From NCBI GenBank assembly GCA_028280265.1, contig JANQMD010000010.1, positions 1 through 64,000 of the forward strand: 64,000 nucleotides of DNA, written 5' to 3'. Below the pieces are notes generated by a model. That model was given only the letters and a program-made list of their open reading frames with translations, did not search any database and had not been told where the DNA came from. This stretch comes from Flavobacteriaceae bacterium. Its GTDB lineage: Bacteria > Bacteroidota > Bacteroidia > Flavobacteriales > Flavobacteriaceae. This document shows, in pieces, positions 8,071 to 17,600 of this stretch. Positions within the stretch are counted from its first letter, which is position 1. Every line of letters begins with the position of its first letter. Made by a program: the position numbers and the translations under genes.

Positions 8071-8601
8071 TCATTCCGTAACATAATCCTTTACACGTCC
8101 AGAATATGTAATCGATGATCTATGACTGCTACTCACATAAATTTTGGTAGTGAGATTCTGATACATACGAATCTTTACATTGTACACTTCCGACTTGTCT
8201 TTCATCTTAAAATGTATCTTGTATTCTTTTTTCTTTTCATCAAAATTCAATTTGTAGTTTTCAGGAATGCCATTCATTTCAATTCCAGCATTGTCTGTAT
8301 ATGCTTTTGCAAAACGCTGTTCTCCATAAAATGGTAAAATCGCACGAACGCTGTCACCTTCTTGTATCAGGAAATTATTGTTTCCTACCAAAGTAATCGC
8401 AAATGGACTGCTCCCGTTCGGTAAGAAATTAATGCTCAACATCTGACTGTTGGCCATGGGATTCGCCCAATCAGAGACAATTTTAAAAGATTTAGAAGCC
8501 ACGAGTTCGTGAATATCTTTACCACTCTGACTTCTTTTCACCAGCTCTTTAGAGCTAGTACAGCCTACTAAAAAGATCAAAGAAATTAGTAAAAGTCTCA
8601 T
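8071..8601 (-). CDS. DUF4251 family lipoprotein
   Basis: The start used is ATG at 8601; a GTG two codons upstream (8607) is less likely. The 176-residue product begins MRLLLISLIFLVGC with a lipobox Cys at 14, so it is an envelope lipoprotein. The body SKSFKIVSDWANPMANSQML, the LPFYGEQRFAKAY segment and the YNVKIRMYQNLTTKIYVSSSHRSSITYSGRV end fit the DUF4251 family of Bacteroidota, whose function is unknown. The gene is divergent from the MFS gene across an 87-bp gap. Family assignment rests on recognised motifs. Confidence 0.75.
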   Translation of the reverse strand: MRLLLISLIFLVGCTSSKELVKRSQSGKDIHELVASKSFKIVSDWANPMANSQMLSINFLPNGSSPFAITLVGNNNFLIQEGDSVRAILPFYGEQRFAKAYTDNAGIEMNGIPENYKLNFDEKKKEYKIHFKMKDKSEVYNVKIRMYQNLTTKIYVSSSHRSSITYSGRVKDYVTE

Positions 8602-8688
8602 AAACACTAAATTACAAAATATCTTCTAACTATATTATAAAAATTGTGTTAAGAGATGGTTTTCTTAGTGCTTTCCTTACTTTTGTGT

Positions 8689-9894
8689 ATGCCCCAAATT
8701 GAGCAGAAGTCCAAATTAGAATTCATTGCCTTAATGGCTTCCTTAATGTCCATGGTAGCCTTGGCTATCGATGCAATTCTACCAGCGTTATCTCCCATTG
8801 GCATTACGATACAGACTGAAAATGAAGCGCAAAATCAGCTACTCATTACCATGATTTTTCTGGGATTGGGATTTGGGCAACTCATTACAGGGCCTATTTC
8901 TGATAGTTTGGGAAGGAAACCAGTCATTTACATGGGGTTTATTGTCTTTGTCATTGCCAGTTTTTTATGCGTCTTTGCCCCCACTTTGGAGGTGATGATC
9001 GTGGGAAGGATTCTACAAGGCGTGGGGCTCTCATCACCCAGAACCATTAGTATAGCTATGATCCGAGATCGGTTTAGTGGCAATTATATGGCAAAAATTA
9101 TGTCCTTTGTCGTTGCCATTTTTATTTTGGTACCCATTGTAGCACCCACCATAGGGAAAATTATGCTCGATAACTACGGCTGGCAATCCATTTTTTACAG
9201 CCAATTAATTTTGGGTGTTTTTGTTTTACTTTGGTTATGGAGACGACAACCAGAAACCTTATCTCCCGACCATAAGAAAAAATTTAAATGGCATCTTTTT
9301 GTTTCGGGAACCAAAGAGTTTATGAAGTATCGACAGGCCATTATTTTTACAGTGATGTCTGGCTTTGTTATGGGCTCTTTTATGGTTTTTTTAAGTACCT
9401 CTCATCAGATTTTTCAAATACAATATCAATTCGTAGATGAGTTTCCCTATCTCTTTGGAGCACTTGCTTTTACTGTAGGTATTGCCACTTTTGCCAACGG
9501 AAATTTGGTTTTAAAATATGGAATGTTACGGTTGGTACAGGTGTTCTCTCTTGCTTTTGTAGTAGTCTCTGTTTTATACATCGCTTTGTATTTTCATAAA
9601 GAGAATCCCCCTATTTATATTTTGATGACATTTTTTGCAGCACAATTTTTCTCTATAGGCTTTCTTTTTGGGAATTTAAGATCGCTTGCTATGGAACCCC
9701 TGGGACATATCGCTGGCATCGGAGCAGCTATCAATGGTTTTTTATCCACAGTATTAGCAGTTCCTCTGGCCTCATATATTGGTAGTTTTGTACACGAAAC
9801 GGTATTGCCTATATTTTTAGGTTTTGCCATTTGTGGATTCTTGTCTTTACTTCTTTTATTGTTCCTTAGAACTCCTCAAAAAGCATTGAATTGA
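8689..9894 (+). CDS. MFS multidrug efflux transporter, Bcr/CflA type
   Basis: Start chosen at ATG 8689 (MPQIEQKSKLEFIALMASLM). A frame extension to ATG 8656 would add 11 hydrophobic residues that do not fit the family. The ~400-residue protein shows about 12 membrane segments. Early on it has ALAIDAILPALSPIG and GLGFGQLITGPISDSLGRKPVIYMG, the MFS motif A (GpisDslGRKp) typical of drug:H+ antiporters, followed by FAPTLEVMIVGRILQGVG. It would export small toxic compounds across the inner membrane. Seven bases separate it from the pseudouridine synthase gene, so the two are probably cotranscribed. Confidence 0.85.
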   Translation: MPQIEQKSKLEFIALMASLMSMVALAIDAILPALSPIGITIQTENEAQNQLLITMIFLGLGFGQLITGPISDSLGRKPVIYMGFIVFVIASFLCVFAPTLEVMIVGRILQGVGLSSPRTISIAMIRDRFSGNYMAKIMSFVVAIFILVPIVAPTIGKIMLDNYGWQSIFYSQLILGVFVLLWLWRRQPETLSPDHKKKFKWHLFVSGTKEFMKYRQAIIFTVMSGFVMGSFMVFLSTSHQIFQIQYQFVDEFPYLFGALAFTVGIATFANGNLVLKYGMLRLVQVFSLAFVVVSVLYIALYFHKENPPIYILMTFFAAQFFSIGFLFGNLRSLAMEPLGHIAGIGAAINGFLSTVLAVPLASYIGSFVHETVLPIFLGFAICGFLSLLLLLFLRTPQKALN

Positions 9895-9901
9895 TAAGGA
9901 T

Positions 9902-10609
9902 ATGAAGCACTGCGAAATTATTTACGAAGACGATTTTTGTGTGGTAGCCAACAAACCCAACAATGTGTTAGTACATCATGCACATCATTCCAGAAACAAA
10001 GCGGATGAAGCTTCACTTCTACAGTTGTTAGAAAATCAGCTCGAATCTCGATTCTATCCTATTCATCGATTGGATCGAAAGACCTCAGGTATTCTATTGT
10101 TGGCCAAAAAAACGGAGTATGTAGCGGGTTTTCAAGAGTTGTTTATGCAGCATGCCATTCAAAAAACGTATTATGGTGTGGTACGCGGCTTCTCTCCCAC
10201 TTCAAAAATCATTAATTCTCCTGTTAAAGGACGTGATGCGGACGTCTATAAAGAGGCTGAAACACAGCTGAGGACATTGGAAACGGTTACTTTGAACATT
10301 CCTGTAAAACCTTACGATACTTCACGATATAGTTTGGTTGAGTTGAAACCCAAAACGGGTCGGTTGCATCAATTGAGAATCCACATGAATAAAATATCTC
10401 ATCCGTTGATCAACGATGCGAAATATGGCGACAAAAACCATGATTTGATGTACGAACGCGAATTTGGTTGCACCTACTTATTTCTGCATGCTGGAAAGCT
10501 CGAATTCACCCATCCTTTTACTTCAAAGCTTCTTAGTTTAAAGGCTTCATTTCCAAAAGACTGGATTGATTTGTTTGAACGATTTGATTGGAAAAACCCT
10601 ACTCAATAG
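9902..10609 (+). CDS. truC: RluA-family pseudouridine synthase (TruC-like)
   Basis: A 235-residue enzyme lacking an S4 RNA-binding domain, as in TruC, which makes pseudouridine 65 in tRNA. The catalytic motif HRLDRKTSG carries Asp58. GRLHQLRIHMNKISHPLINDAKYGD is the conserved C-terminal substrate motif of the RluA family. The N-terminal EIIYEDDFCVVANKPNNVLVH is typical of the TruC subgroup. It follows the MFS gene by 7 bp. TruC versus another short RluA paralog is not certain from sequence alone. Confidence 0.8.
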   Translation: MKHCEIIYEDDFCVVANKPNNVLVHHAHHSRNKADEASLLQLLENQLESRFYPIHRLDRKTSGILLLAKKTEYVAGFQELFMQHAIQKTYYGVVRGFSPTSKIINSPVKGRDADVYKEAETQLRTLETVTLNIPVKPYDTSRYSLVELKPKTGRLHQLRIHMNKISHPLINDAKYGDKNHDLMYEREFGCTYLFLHAGKLEFTHPFTSKLLSLKASFPKDWIDLFERFDWKNPTQ

Positions 10610-10662
10610 CGAAAGTCTGTTTAGTTACCAGTTTTTTGTTGACTGAGCAAAGTCGAAATCAA

Positions 10663-11763
10663 CTAATCAATTTTAAATGAAAGCTTCTTTGTTTTTGAAT
10701 TGTCGACTTCACTGTTGTTTTCTAAGTCCACATCAAAAAGACGATTGAGATTATTCCCCGCTAAATCTTCTAATTTTGCATTTACGATGATATTATAAGC
10801 TCCCTTTCTCCACGGGTTTTCCGGTAAGAAGACTATTTCATTTGGTTGATCATTTAATTGATAGCTCCCTAAAATCGCAGTATGACGATCATCCACAACC
10901 TCTATCATTTCCTGAGCCAAAAGTATGTCCAAAGGTTCATCGAATACAATCTTTAAACCTTCTGTTGAGTTCGATTTGGGAATTTGTAATTTCCACTCAT
11001 CGATACTAGGACTTTTGGTGTCTCGTTGAGTAACATGAAAGCTTTTCACATATGTTTTATCCAAATTTGCTTGATATTCACCTCCAGAAAAATTACTCTT
11101 TACAACCACATCATATTGATGTCCTTTCACAATGGGAATTCCCTTTTCTCGATTGGGAATCAAATCCTTTTTAATTCGTCCTGGGTCTAACCACAAAGTC
11201 AATCGTGTTTTCTCTCTGTTCCACAATTCATTTTCCAAAGGCAAGAAAACAGTTACTTCCTCGCCAGTAGTTTGATCAAAAACTTTGATGAAATTCAAAC
11301 TCGACTGCGATTGCTGCATCGGCATGTCAAACTCGAAATACATTTTGAGAAGATTCTCAGGAAGCGTATCTAATTTTGGATAGATGCCCAATAATTTCGG
11401 TCGAATAACACTTTCAGGAGCGCGTACCGTAAATTCAATATACAATGCTCCATCCTTGTAAATTTCATAGTCTTGCTCCCAAGAAAATGGAATTACAGGT
11501 TGGAATATGATACGATCACCATCCTTAAAGTATTTCCCTAGAATAGAACTTGTACTTCCGTTTAAACGAATGAAATAACTATCGAAATTTTCTGTGCCTT
11601 CAAATGAGATCCGATAGGCTTTTTGCCCTGTTGTATAGTCAATTCTATGCTGGGGATTTTCAATTTCTTTCTTGCACGATATCGACAGGAACAAACAAAA
11701 AAAGACCAAGAAAACCCTGATCTTTTTTTCTGTATATAAAAAACTTTTACGTTTTACATCCAT
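10663..11763 (-). CDS. Ig-like domain lipoprotein
   Basis: The 366-residue protein has a basic start, the hydrophobic VFLVFFCLFLSIS and a lipobox Cys at 30 (LSISCKKE). Two segments look like bacterial Big_5/SbsA-type Ig-like domains: PKLLGIYPKLDTLPENLLKMYFEFDMPM (about 112-140) and PSIDEWKLQIPKSNSTEGLKIVFDEPLD (about 252-280), the latter ending in a calcium-adhesion-like DLAGNNLNRLFDVDLE. It is probably a surface or periplasmic anchored protein of unknown role. Its ATG overlaps the end of the upstream propeller-like gene by 10 bp, so they form an operon. A short GTTGA/TCAAC dyad at 10638-10663 lies at its end, between the convergent genes. Confidence 0.65.
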   Translation of the reverse strand: MDVKRKSFLYTEKKIRVFLVFFCLFLSISCKKEIENPQHRIDYTTGQKAYRISFEGTENFDSYFIRLNGSTSSILGKYFKDGDRIIFQPVIPFSWEQDYEIYKDGALYIEFTVRAPESVIRPKLLGIYPKLDTLPENLLKMYFEFDMPMQQSQSSLNFIKVFDQTTGEEVTVFLPLENELWNREKTRLTLWLDPGRIKKDLIPNREKGIPIVKGHQYDVVVKSNFSGGEYQANLDKTYVKSFHVTQRDTKSPSIDEWKLQIPKSNSTEGLKIVFDEPLDILLAQEMIEVVDDRHTAILGSYQLNDQPNEIVFLPENPWRKGAYNIIVNAKLEDLAGNNLNRLFDVDLENNSEVDNSKTKKLSFKID

Positions 11764-12869
11764 TTTTTATTTCTGCTATGTAGGTATAAATTTCCGTCGT
11801 TTCTTCTACGTAAAATTAATACTTTATCCTCATCGAGTTCATCCATTTGCTGTACATTCACAAAAGGAAGGTTGTCATAAGTCAAACCTACGTCCTTCCC
11901 AAATTCTTCAACAGGCTCAGTTAAAGATCCATTAAACTTTGTAATGTCAGATAAGTTGATACGCATTACAGGTCTGTTGTTATTCGACATGTAAAACTTT
12001 ACTTCATCTCCTTTCTGAAAGCTGATGATGTCTAACGGAGAGTTCCCTGATCCTAATTCGGCAATGGTTCTTCCTTTTAAGTGCTTCCCTCCTTTTAATT
12101 CGTTAATTGGGAATAATACCAACGGTGTACAGGTGTAACTTGCCAACAGATAGTCTTGATTGTTAATGCTTGTTACATCAAAGGTTTTGATGGGAGCATA
12201 AGTTTCATAACGTCCGTGTGCAGCATGATAAATCTCTAAGGTTGCAAAGTCTTCTTTCCCTGTAAATGGAAATGGAATGCTACGGAATGAAGAACTAAAT
12301 TCTTTGTTAGATAATCCAGACACCATCAATTTTCCTTTGTAGTACTTCATATCAGAAATGGCCCATCTTCTCAAAGGTCTTTTTCTTCTATCCTTCGCAT
12401 CTTTTGCGACACTATTTTGTAAATCGGCCTTTGAATAGCTAACATTCGATAAAGAAACATTTTCTAATTTCTTCCCTACTAGTTTTAGTAAAACGGGTGT
12501 TCCATTCTTGGTATGAATAGAAAAATAAGCCACTTTAGAAACTGGATTAACAGCCATATCTGTAATTCTAATATTGTCTTTGGACGTTCCTAATGCCTCA
12601 GCTACTTTTACATCAAAATCTCCGACTGCAATATTCTCTGATTTAGCATTGGGTGTATTGTCTTTTGTATCAATAGCATACACGGTTGCTTTGTCGGAAT
12701 CACCAATGAATAAAATCCCTTGTGGCCCAAAACTCAAACTGTTGATAGAAGCTATTTCTGGGTTTCCGCTAATAAAGTTTTTGGTAAGATCATCTTTTTC
12801 ATTTCCAATAGCTGCCACAGTCGTAACAGCAATCAATAGCAAACTGAATACATAAAGAAATCGTTTCAT
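11754..12869 (-). CDS. hypothetical secreted propeller-like protein
   Basis: 371 residues with a classical signal peptide (MKRFLYVFSLLLIAVTTVAA). The mature chain has repeated strand-rich phrases such as INSLSFGPQGILFIGDSDKATVYAID, ITDMAVNPVSKVAYFSIH and DYLLASYTCTPLVLFPI, as in YncE/NHL-type beta-propellers, but I see no enzyme motif. It lies first in a two-gene operon with the Ig-like lipoprotein, suggesting a joint envelope role. Specific function unknown. Confidence 0.6.
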   Translation of the reverse strand: MKRFLYVFSLLLIAVTTVAAIGNEKDDLTKNFISGNPEIASINSLSFGPQGILFIGDSDKATVYAIDTKDNTPNAKSENIAVGDFDVKVAEALGTSKDNIRITDMAVNPVSKVAYFSIHTKNGTPVLLKLVGKKLENVSLSNVSYSKADLQNSVAKDAKDRRKRPLRRWAISDMKYYKGKLMVSGLSNKEFSSSFRSIPFPFTGKEDFATLEIYHAAHGRYETYAPIKTFDVTSINNQDYLLASYTCTPLVLFPINELKGGKHLKGRTIAELGSGNSPLDIISFQKGDEVKFYMSNNNRPVMRINLSDITKFNGSLTEPVEEFGKDVGLTYDNLPFVNVQQMDELDEDKVLILRRRNDGNLYLHSRNKKWM

Positions 12870-13065
12870 AATTAGTTAGTTTTTTATAAAAATACCGATT
12901 TACAAAAGCTTATTAAATCGTTTGAGAATCAATTAACTAATTTTTAACAAGACATTTAAAATCGAAAGCAGCAATTAAATCATAGCAATGGAATCTCTGT
13001 GAGAGTCATTGTACTAATGGCCTTATTTATTTATATTTAACATTTAGGATTTAATAGTATTGCCT

Positions 13066-15588
13066 ATGAGGGTAAAATACATAATAAGCATCTTTTTATT
13101 GATAGCCTTGTTATTGTTGTTTTCAAAAGGAGAGAATAACAACACTAAGCTAGAAAATATAGGAGAATATCCTAATGAGTGGATGTACCTACAAAGAGCA
13201 TATCCAAACAACTATATTAATAAGAAAGCCATTCAAGAGGCTGTACAAAAAAGGCAGAGGATTCTTCATAACAGAAACTTCCAAAAAAACGGTACTTGGG
13301 AATTAAAAGGGCCTGTAAATCGTGGAGGAAGAGTTACAGATGTTGCTATTTCGCCAGATAACAACAATCATTTATATGTAGCAACAGCATCTGGTGGACT
13401 TTTCAAAACTACTGATAAAGGACAAAATTGGACCCCTATTTTTGATGCAATGAGTAATTTGTCTATTGGAAACATTGCCATTGCTCCTTCCAACGCTCAA
13501 CGAATTTATGTAGGAACTGGAGAAGCAAATGGTACTTCTAATTCTGGTGCTTTCTTTGGAGATGGAATCTATCGTTCTGATGATGCTGGCTCAACCTGGA
13601 GCAATGTAGGTTTGCAAAATACACATCACACGGGAAGAATTGTTGTAGATCCTAAGAATGAGAATAGGGTTTTTGTGGCTGCTACGGGAAAGTTATACGG
13701 AAAAAATACTGAGCGAGGTGTTTATAGATCTCTGAATGGAGGCACTAATTGGGAAAAAGTACTTTATGTCTCAGATTCTACCGCAGCTATTGATATGGTG
13801 ATGAACCCAGTAGATACAGATACTCTTTATGCAGCGATGTGGGATCGCATTAGGCAACCCTGGCAGCGAGCTTATGCAGGAAAAAACTCAAGAATTCATA
13901 GATCAAAAGACGGTGGTACTACATGGGAGTTGCTAGGCCCCTCCCATGGATTGCCAGCAGAGAGCCCAGAAACTGGACGAATCAGTTTGGCAATCTCAGA
14001 ATCCAACCCCTCCATTGTTTATGCAAGATATACAAAGGGAGCTGCAAATAGTTTTGATGGGATATATAAATCTACAGATCATGGAAATACTTGGACTGCT
14101 ATAAATACAGCTGGTATTTCAGGCGTCGATGCTACTTATGGCTGGTTTTTTGGAAACCTTCGAGTTCATCCCACAAATCCAGATGAGTTGTATGTTCTAG
14201 GTTACCATCTATTTCGTACAAGAGATAGTGGTACAAATTGGGGGCAAGTAACAGGAATGCATGTAGACCATCATGCTTTAGAATATTCGAGAAGCAACCC
14301 TAATTTCATTCTAGAAGGTAATGACGGAGGCGCCTATCTTTCTGAGGATGCTGGAGCTACATGGCAGCATTTTACCAACTTACCGATCACTCAATTTTAC
14401 AATATTGAAGTAGATTTTTTACAGCCCCAACGACTCTATGGTGGATCACAGGATAATAATACCATGCGAACTACCACAGGAAGCTTAAATGATTGGGTCA
14501 GTATACTTGCTGGAGACGGATTCCATGTAAATGTAGATCCAACAAACAGCAATATTGTATATGCTGAATATCAATTTGGAAACCTTTTTAAATCTACCAA
14601 CGGTGGTGTTGATTTTGTTCGAGCTGATTCAGGAATTAATACCAATGATCGAAAAAACTGGAATACTCCAATAGTCTTGTCACCTTTTAATTCCAATATC
14701 GTGTATTATGGTAGTCACCGATTGTACTCTTCTAACCAAGCGACTCAATGGACTGCAATTAGTACGGATTTAACAAAAGGTCAACATGCAAGTGGATCAA
14801 TTAGCTATGGAACTATTACCGCAATTGCTCCCTCCTATTTAAACCTCAATACCATCTACACGGGAAGTGACGATGGAAAAGTGCATGTCACTTTTGATGG
14901 TGGACAGAATTGGACAGATATAAGTTCTGGACTCCCAAATAGATTTGTAACCTCTATAGCAATTTCTCCTACCAATGATATGGTAGCTTATGCTACTTTT
15001 TCAGGTTATAGTGTATTAGATTATACTCCACATATTTTTAAGACAACGAACGGAGGACAAACATGGACTGACATTTCATCTAATTTACCGAGTATCCCTA
15101 TAAATGATGTAGTATTGGGGCCTAACAATATCCCTATAGTAGCAACAGATTTAACAGTGTGGTACTCAGAAAACGATGGTGCTTCTTGGACTATTTTAGG
15201 TGCAAATTTACCGCAAGTTCTCGTTAGAGATTTAAAATACCACAAACCAACGAATACTTTATACGCAGGAACCTATGGTCGTTCTATGTATAGTTTTAAT
15301 ATGAATCAAGTATTGTCTATTAATGACGAACCAATTGTCGTACAAGAAAATATACATGTCTTCCCTGTACCTACAAAAGGCGAGCTGACTGTGAAACATT
15401 CGCTGTCTGGAAGTGGTCGTATTGCTGTTTTTGACATTACCGGTAGAGAAGTTAGAGAATTGCACAAAGGGAATTTACAGAGTGTGCAGAATCAATCGTA
15501 CAATGTACAGTATTTAGCTCCGGGATCATATTTTTTAATAATTGAGGCAGATGGAAAGAAGGTGTCTAGAAGGATTATTAAAGAATAA
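13066..15588 (+). CDS. BNR/Asp-box beta-propeller protein with T9SS sorting domain
   Basis: ATG at 13066 is chosen over the TTG two codons upstream because it opens directly into a signal peptide (MRVKYIISIFLLIALLLLF). The 840-residue protein carries about eleven Asp-box motifs (S/T-x-D/N-x-G-x-T-W), for example STDKGQNW, SDDAGSTW, SKDGGTTW, STDHGNTW, TFDGGQNW and TTNGGQTW, which build sortilin/sialidase-like propellers. The last ~75 residues (VFPVPTKGELTV ... GSYFLIIEADGKKVSRRIIKE) are a type A T9SS C-terminal sorting domain, so it should be secreted or surface attached. Glycosidase residues are not obvious; hydrolase activity is unproven. Confidence 0.8.
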   Translation: MRVKYIISIFLLIALLLLFSKGENNNTKLENIGEYPNEWMYLQRAYPNNYINKKAIQEAVQKRQRILHNRNFQKNGTWELKGPVNRGGRVTDVAISPDNNNHLYVATASGGLFKTTDKGQNWTPIFDAMSNLSIGNIAIAPSNAQRIYVGTGEANGTSNSGAFFGDGIYRSDDAGSTWSNVGLQNTHHTGRIVVDPKNENRVFVAATGKLYGKNTERGVYRSLNGGTNWEKVLYVSDSTAAIDMVMNPVDTDTLYAAMWDRIRQPWQRAYAGKNSRIHRSKDGGTTWELLGPSHGLPAESPETGRISLAISESNPSIVYARYTKGAANSFDGIYKSTDHGNTWTAINTAGISGVDATYGWFFGNLRVHPTNPDELYVLGYHLFRTRDSGTNWGQVTGMHVDHHALEYSRSNPNFILEGNDGGAYLSEDAGATWQHFTNLPITQFYNIEVDFLQPQRLYGGSQDNNTMRTTTGSLNDWVSILAGDGFHVNVDPTNSNIVYAEYQFGNLFKSTNGGVDFVRADSGINTNDRKNWNTPIVLSPFNSNIVYYGSHRLYSSNQATQWTAISTDLTKGQHASGSISYGTITAIAPSYLNLNTIYTGSDDGKVHVTFDGGQNWTDISSGLPNRFVTSIAISPTNDMVAYATFSGYSVLDYTPHIFKTTNGGQTWTDISSNLPSIPINDVVLGPNNIPIVATDLTVWYSENDGASWTILGANLPQVLVRDLKYHKPTNTLYAGTYGRSMYSFNMNQVLSINDEPIVVQENIHVFPVPTKGELTVKHSLSGSGRIAVFDITGREVRELHKGNLQSVQNQSYNVQYLAPGSYFLIIEADGKKVSRRIIKE

Positions 15589-15598
15589 TTACTCTATC

Positions 15599-16339
15599 TT
15601 ATGGGTCAATCAAGCTCTTTAAAGTTCGAATATGAGCACGTAACTTCTCTTGAAACTGCTCAATTCGTATTCTATAGATGAATGTTTTTTCATATTGATA
15701 AATGGCCAAATAACGATTGAATTCTTCACTACTACCTATATAGGTAAAACAATCCCTCTTACAATTTAGAGTTGCATTCCAGTCGATATACCAATCGTAT
15801 TTTTTAGCAAGATTCTCATTGAAGGCGTTGTTTTTATTCATAATCAGCCGCTCTTGGTTTCTCAATACTTCTATGTTAAGGTTGTAATCTGTTTGAATAT
15901 CGTATAGCTGTTTTGAGTACTTATAAGCAGTGAAATCATTTTTTTCTATTTGATTGGCTACCGAATTGGTCATGTTCAAAAAATCCTTGTCGCGATCAAA
16001 AAACAAGCTAATTTTGGTGAAAGATTCCCCTAACTCGTGTCTTTTTTCTTTTTTCCTCTGATCAACAGGCAATCTGTAGTAGGAGATTCCGTATTTCAGT
16101 TTTCCTAAATAATCGATATACTCATGGATTTTTAAACTATCAGCCACCATTTGATTGTAAATCTCACTAACAACTGCATTTGTTTTCTCGGCAATCGCCT
16201 TTTTCTGATAGTAGTTGTTAATGGCAATTGCCAGAAGGATTCCAATAACCACCAATACAATTTCTCCAATGGCATACAATAGATATTTGCTAAAACCTGT
16301 TCCTAATATTTTTCGTCGAAAACTGTTGAAAAATTTCAT
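15599..16339 (-). CDS. DUF6090 family membrane protein
   Basis: 246 residues. After MKFFNSFRRKILGTGFSKYLLYAIGE comes one strong membrane helix (IVLVVIGILLAIAINNYY, about 27-45) and a long soluble helix-rich domain. This start-helix layout is characteristic of the DUF6090 family, which is frequent in Flavobacteriaceae and of unknown function. The end faces the BNR gene convergently with only 10 bp between. It lies just downstream of the CPXCG gene on the same strand with one base between, so they are probably one transcript. Confidence 0.7.
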   Translation of the reverse strand: MKFFNSFRRKILGTGFSKYLLYAIGEIVLVVIGILLAIAINNYYQKKAIAEKTNAVVSEIYNQMVADSLKIHEYIDYLGKLKYGISYYRLPVDQRKKEKRHELGESFTKISLFFDRDKDFLNMTNSVANQIEKNDFTAYKYSKQLYDIQTDYNLNIEVLRNQERLIMNKNNAFNENLAKKYDWYIDWNATLNCKRDCFTYIGSSEEFNRYLAIYQYEKTFIYRIRIEQFQEKLRAHIRTLKSLIDP

Positions 16340-16340
16340 G

Positions 16341-16520
16341 CTACTGTTCTATCGATTGACTGTAAAAACTGATGAGTTCCTGTTGTTCAAATGTTGGTGT
16401 GACTTCAATAGGATTGCAACAAACTTCGCAATCTTCAATATAGGTTTGCTGATGAACACTCGTATCTAAAATCATGGAAATCTCTTGCCAACAATACGGA
16501 CATTGAAAAAAATGCTCCAT
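16341..16520 (-). CDS. CPXCG-motif cysteine-rich small protein
   Basis: A 59-residue frame: MEHFFQCPYCWQEISMILD, then two further Cys pairs in EDCEVCCNPIEV. The paired CPYC and CxxCC cysteines form a zinc-ribbon-like site, and length and motif match the family annotated as CPXCG motif-containing cysteine-rich protein. It may bind zinc; the role is unknown. It ends one base before the ATG of the DUF6090 gene. Confidence 0.75.
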   Translation of the reverse strand: MEHFFQCPYCWQEISMILDTSVHQQTYIEDCEVCCNPIEVTPTFEQQELISFYSQSIEQ

Positions 16521-16560
16521 TATTTTCGTTGATTGAAGTTCTCGAAATTAACAAGAGTAG

Positions 16561-17565
16561 TTATTCTTCTATCACCTTTAAAATTAACTTTCCTCGTTTT
16601 TCTCCTGAGAACAAACGACCAAAAGTATCGTAGAAATTTTCGATTCCCTCAAAGACCGCTTCCTTAGATTTCAACTTCCCTTGCGCTATCCACATTCCCA
16701 TTTCTTGTGCTGCTTTGCTATAGTCTTTTGCATAATCCATCACTACCATTCCTTGCATGGTAGCTCTGTTGACCAGTAAGCTTAGATAGTTGCTAGGTCC
16801 TTTTACTTTGACTTTATTGTTGTATTGGGAAATGGCTCCACAGATAACAATACGTGCATGCATTCTAATTTTCGTGAGTGCCGCATCTAAAATTTCACCT
16901 CCTACATTGTCAAAAAAGACATCGATTCCTTTTGGACATTTTTCCTTTAAGGCATCGTAGATGTTTTCAGATTTGTAATCAATGGCAGCATCAAAGCCCA
17001 ATTCATTAACCAGATAATCACATTTCTCTTGTCCTCCTGCGATTCCCACAACAGTACAACCCTTGATCTTGGCAATTTGACCAACCACACTACCCACAGC
17101 ACCTGCAGCACCAGATACTAAAACTCGATCTCCTTCTTTGATCTTTCCTACTTCGGTTATTCCAAAATAGGCAGTCATTCCTGGCATACCTAGAGTGCTA
17201 ATAAACAAAGGCATGGGAGCAATTGAATCGTCTACTTTAAACCAATTTGTGCCATCCGTAGCAACATATTGCTGAACTCCACCCCACCCAGTAAGACAAT
17301 CACCTACTTTGAATTTAGGATGGTTGTTCGATTGAATCACTTTTCCAATAGAACCAGCACGCATTACATCATCAATAGCTACGGGAGCAATGTAGGATTT
17401 ACTATCGTTCATCCATCCTCGCATAGCTGGATCTAAGGAAATATAATGGTGTTGTATAAGGACTTCCCCTTCTTTTAAGTTTGGAATTGGGTTTTCTTCT
17501 AATTTCCAAGTGTCTTCTTCGGGAAATCCAATAGGCCTTTTCTTAAAAATGATTTGTTTATTCAT
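16561..17565 (-). CDS. NADP-dependent oxidoreductase, MDR family (CurA/PTGR-like)
   Basis: 334 residues of a zinc-independent medium-chain dehydrogenase/reductase. Landmarks are HYISLDPAMRGWMND (about 40-54), the nucleotide loop VSGAAGAVGSVVGQIAKIKG (about 150-169) with AxxGxxG, GQEKCDYLVNELGFDAAIDYK and DVFFDNVGGEILDAAL. These match NADPH-dependent double-bond reductases that act on enones and curcumin-like compounds. It is cytosolic, soluble and monocistronic between the CPXCG and PepSY genes. The natural substrate cannot be told from sequence. Confidence 0.85.
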   Translation of the reverse strand: MNKQIIFKKRPIGFPEEDTWKLEENPIPNLKEGEVLIQHHYISLDPAMRGWMNDSKSYIAPVAIDDVMRAGSIGKVIQSNNHPKFKVGDCLTGWGGVQQYVATDGTNWFKVDDSIAPMPLFISTLGMPGMTAYFGITEVGKIKEGDRVLVSGAAGAVGSVVGQIAKIKGCTVVGIAGGQEKCDYLVNELGFDAAIDYKSENIYDALKEKCPKGIDVFFDNVGGEILDAALTKIRMHARIVICGAISQYNNKVKVKGPSNYLSLLVNRATMQGMVVMDYAKDYSKAAQEMGMWIAQGKLKSKEAVFEGIENFYDTFGRLFSGEKRGKLILKVIEE

Positions 17566-17600
17566 GGTTACGTTTTGAGTTTCCTAAAGATACCAATAAA

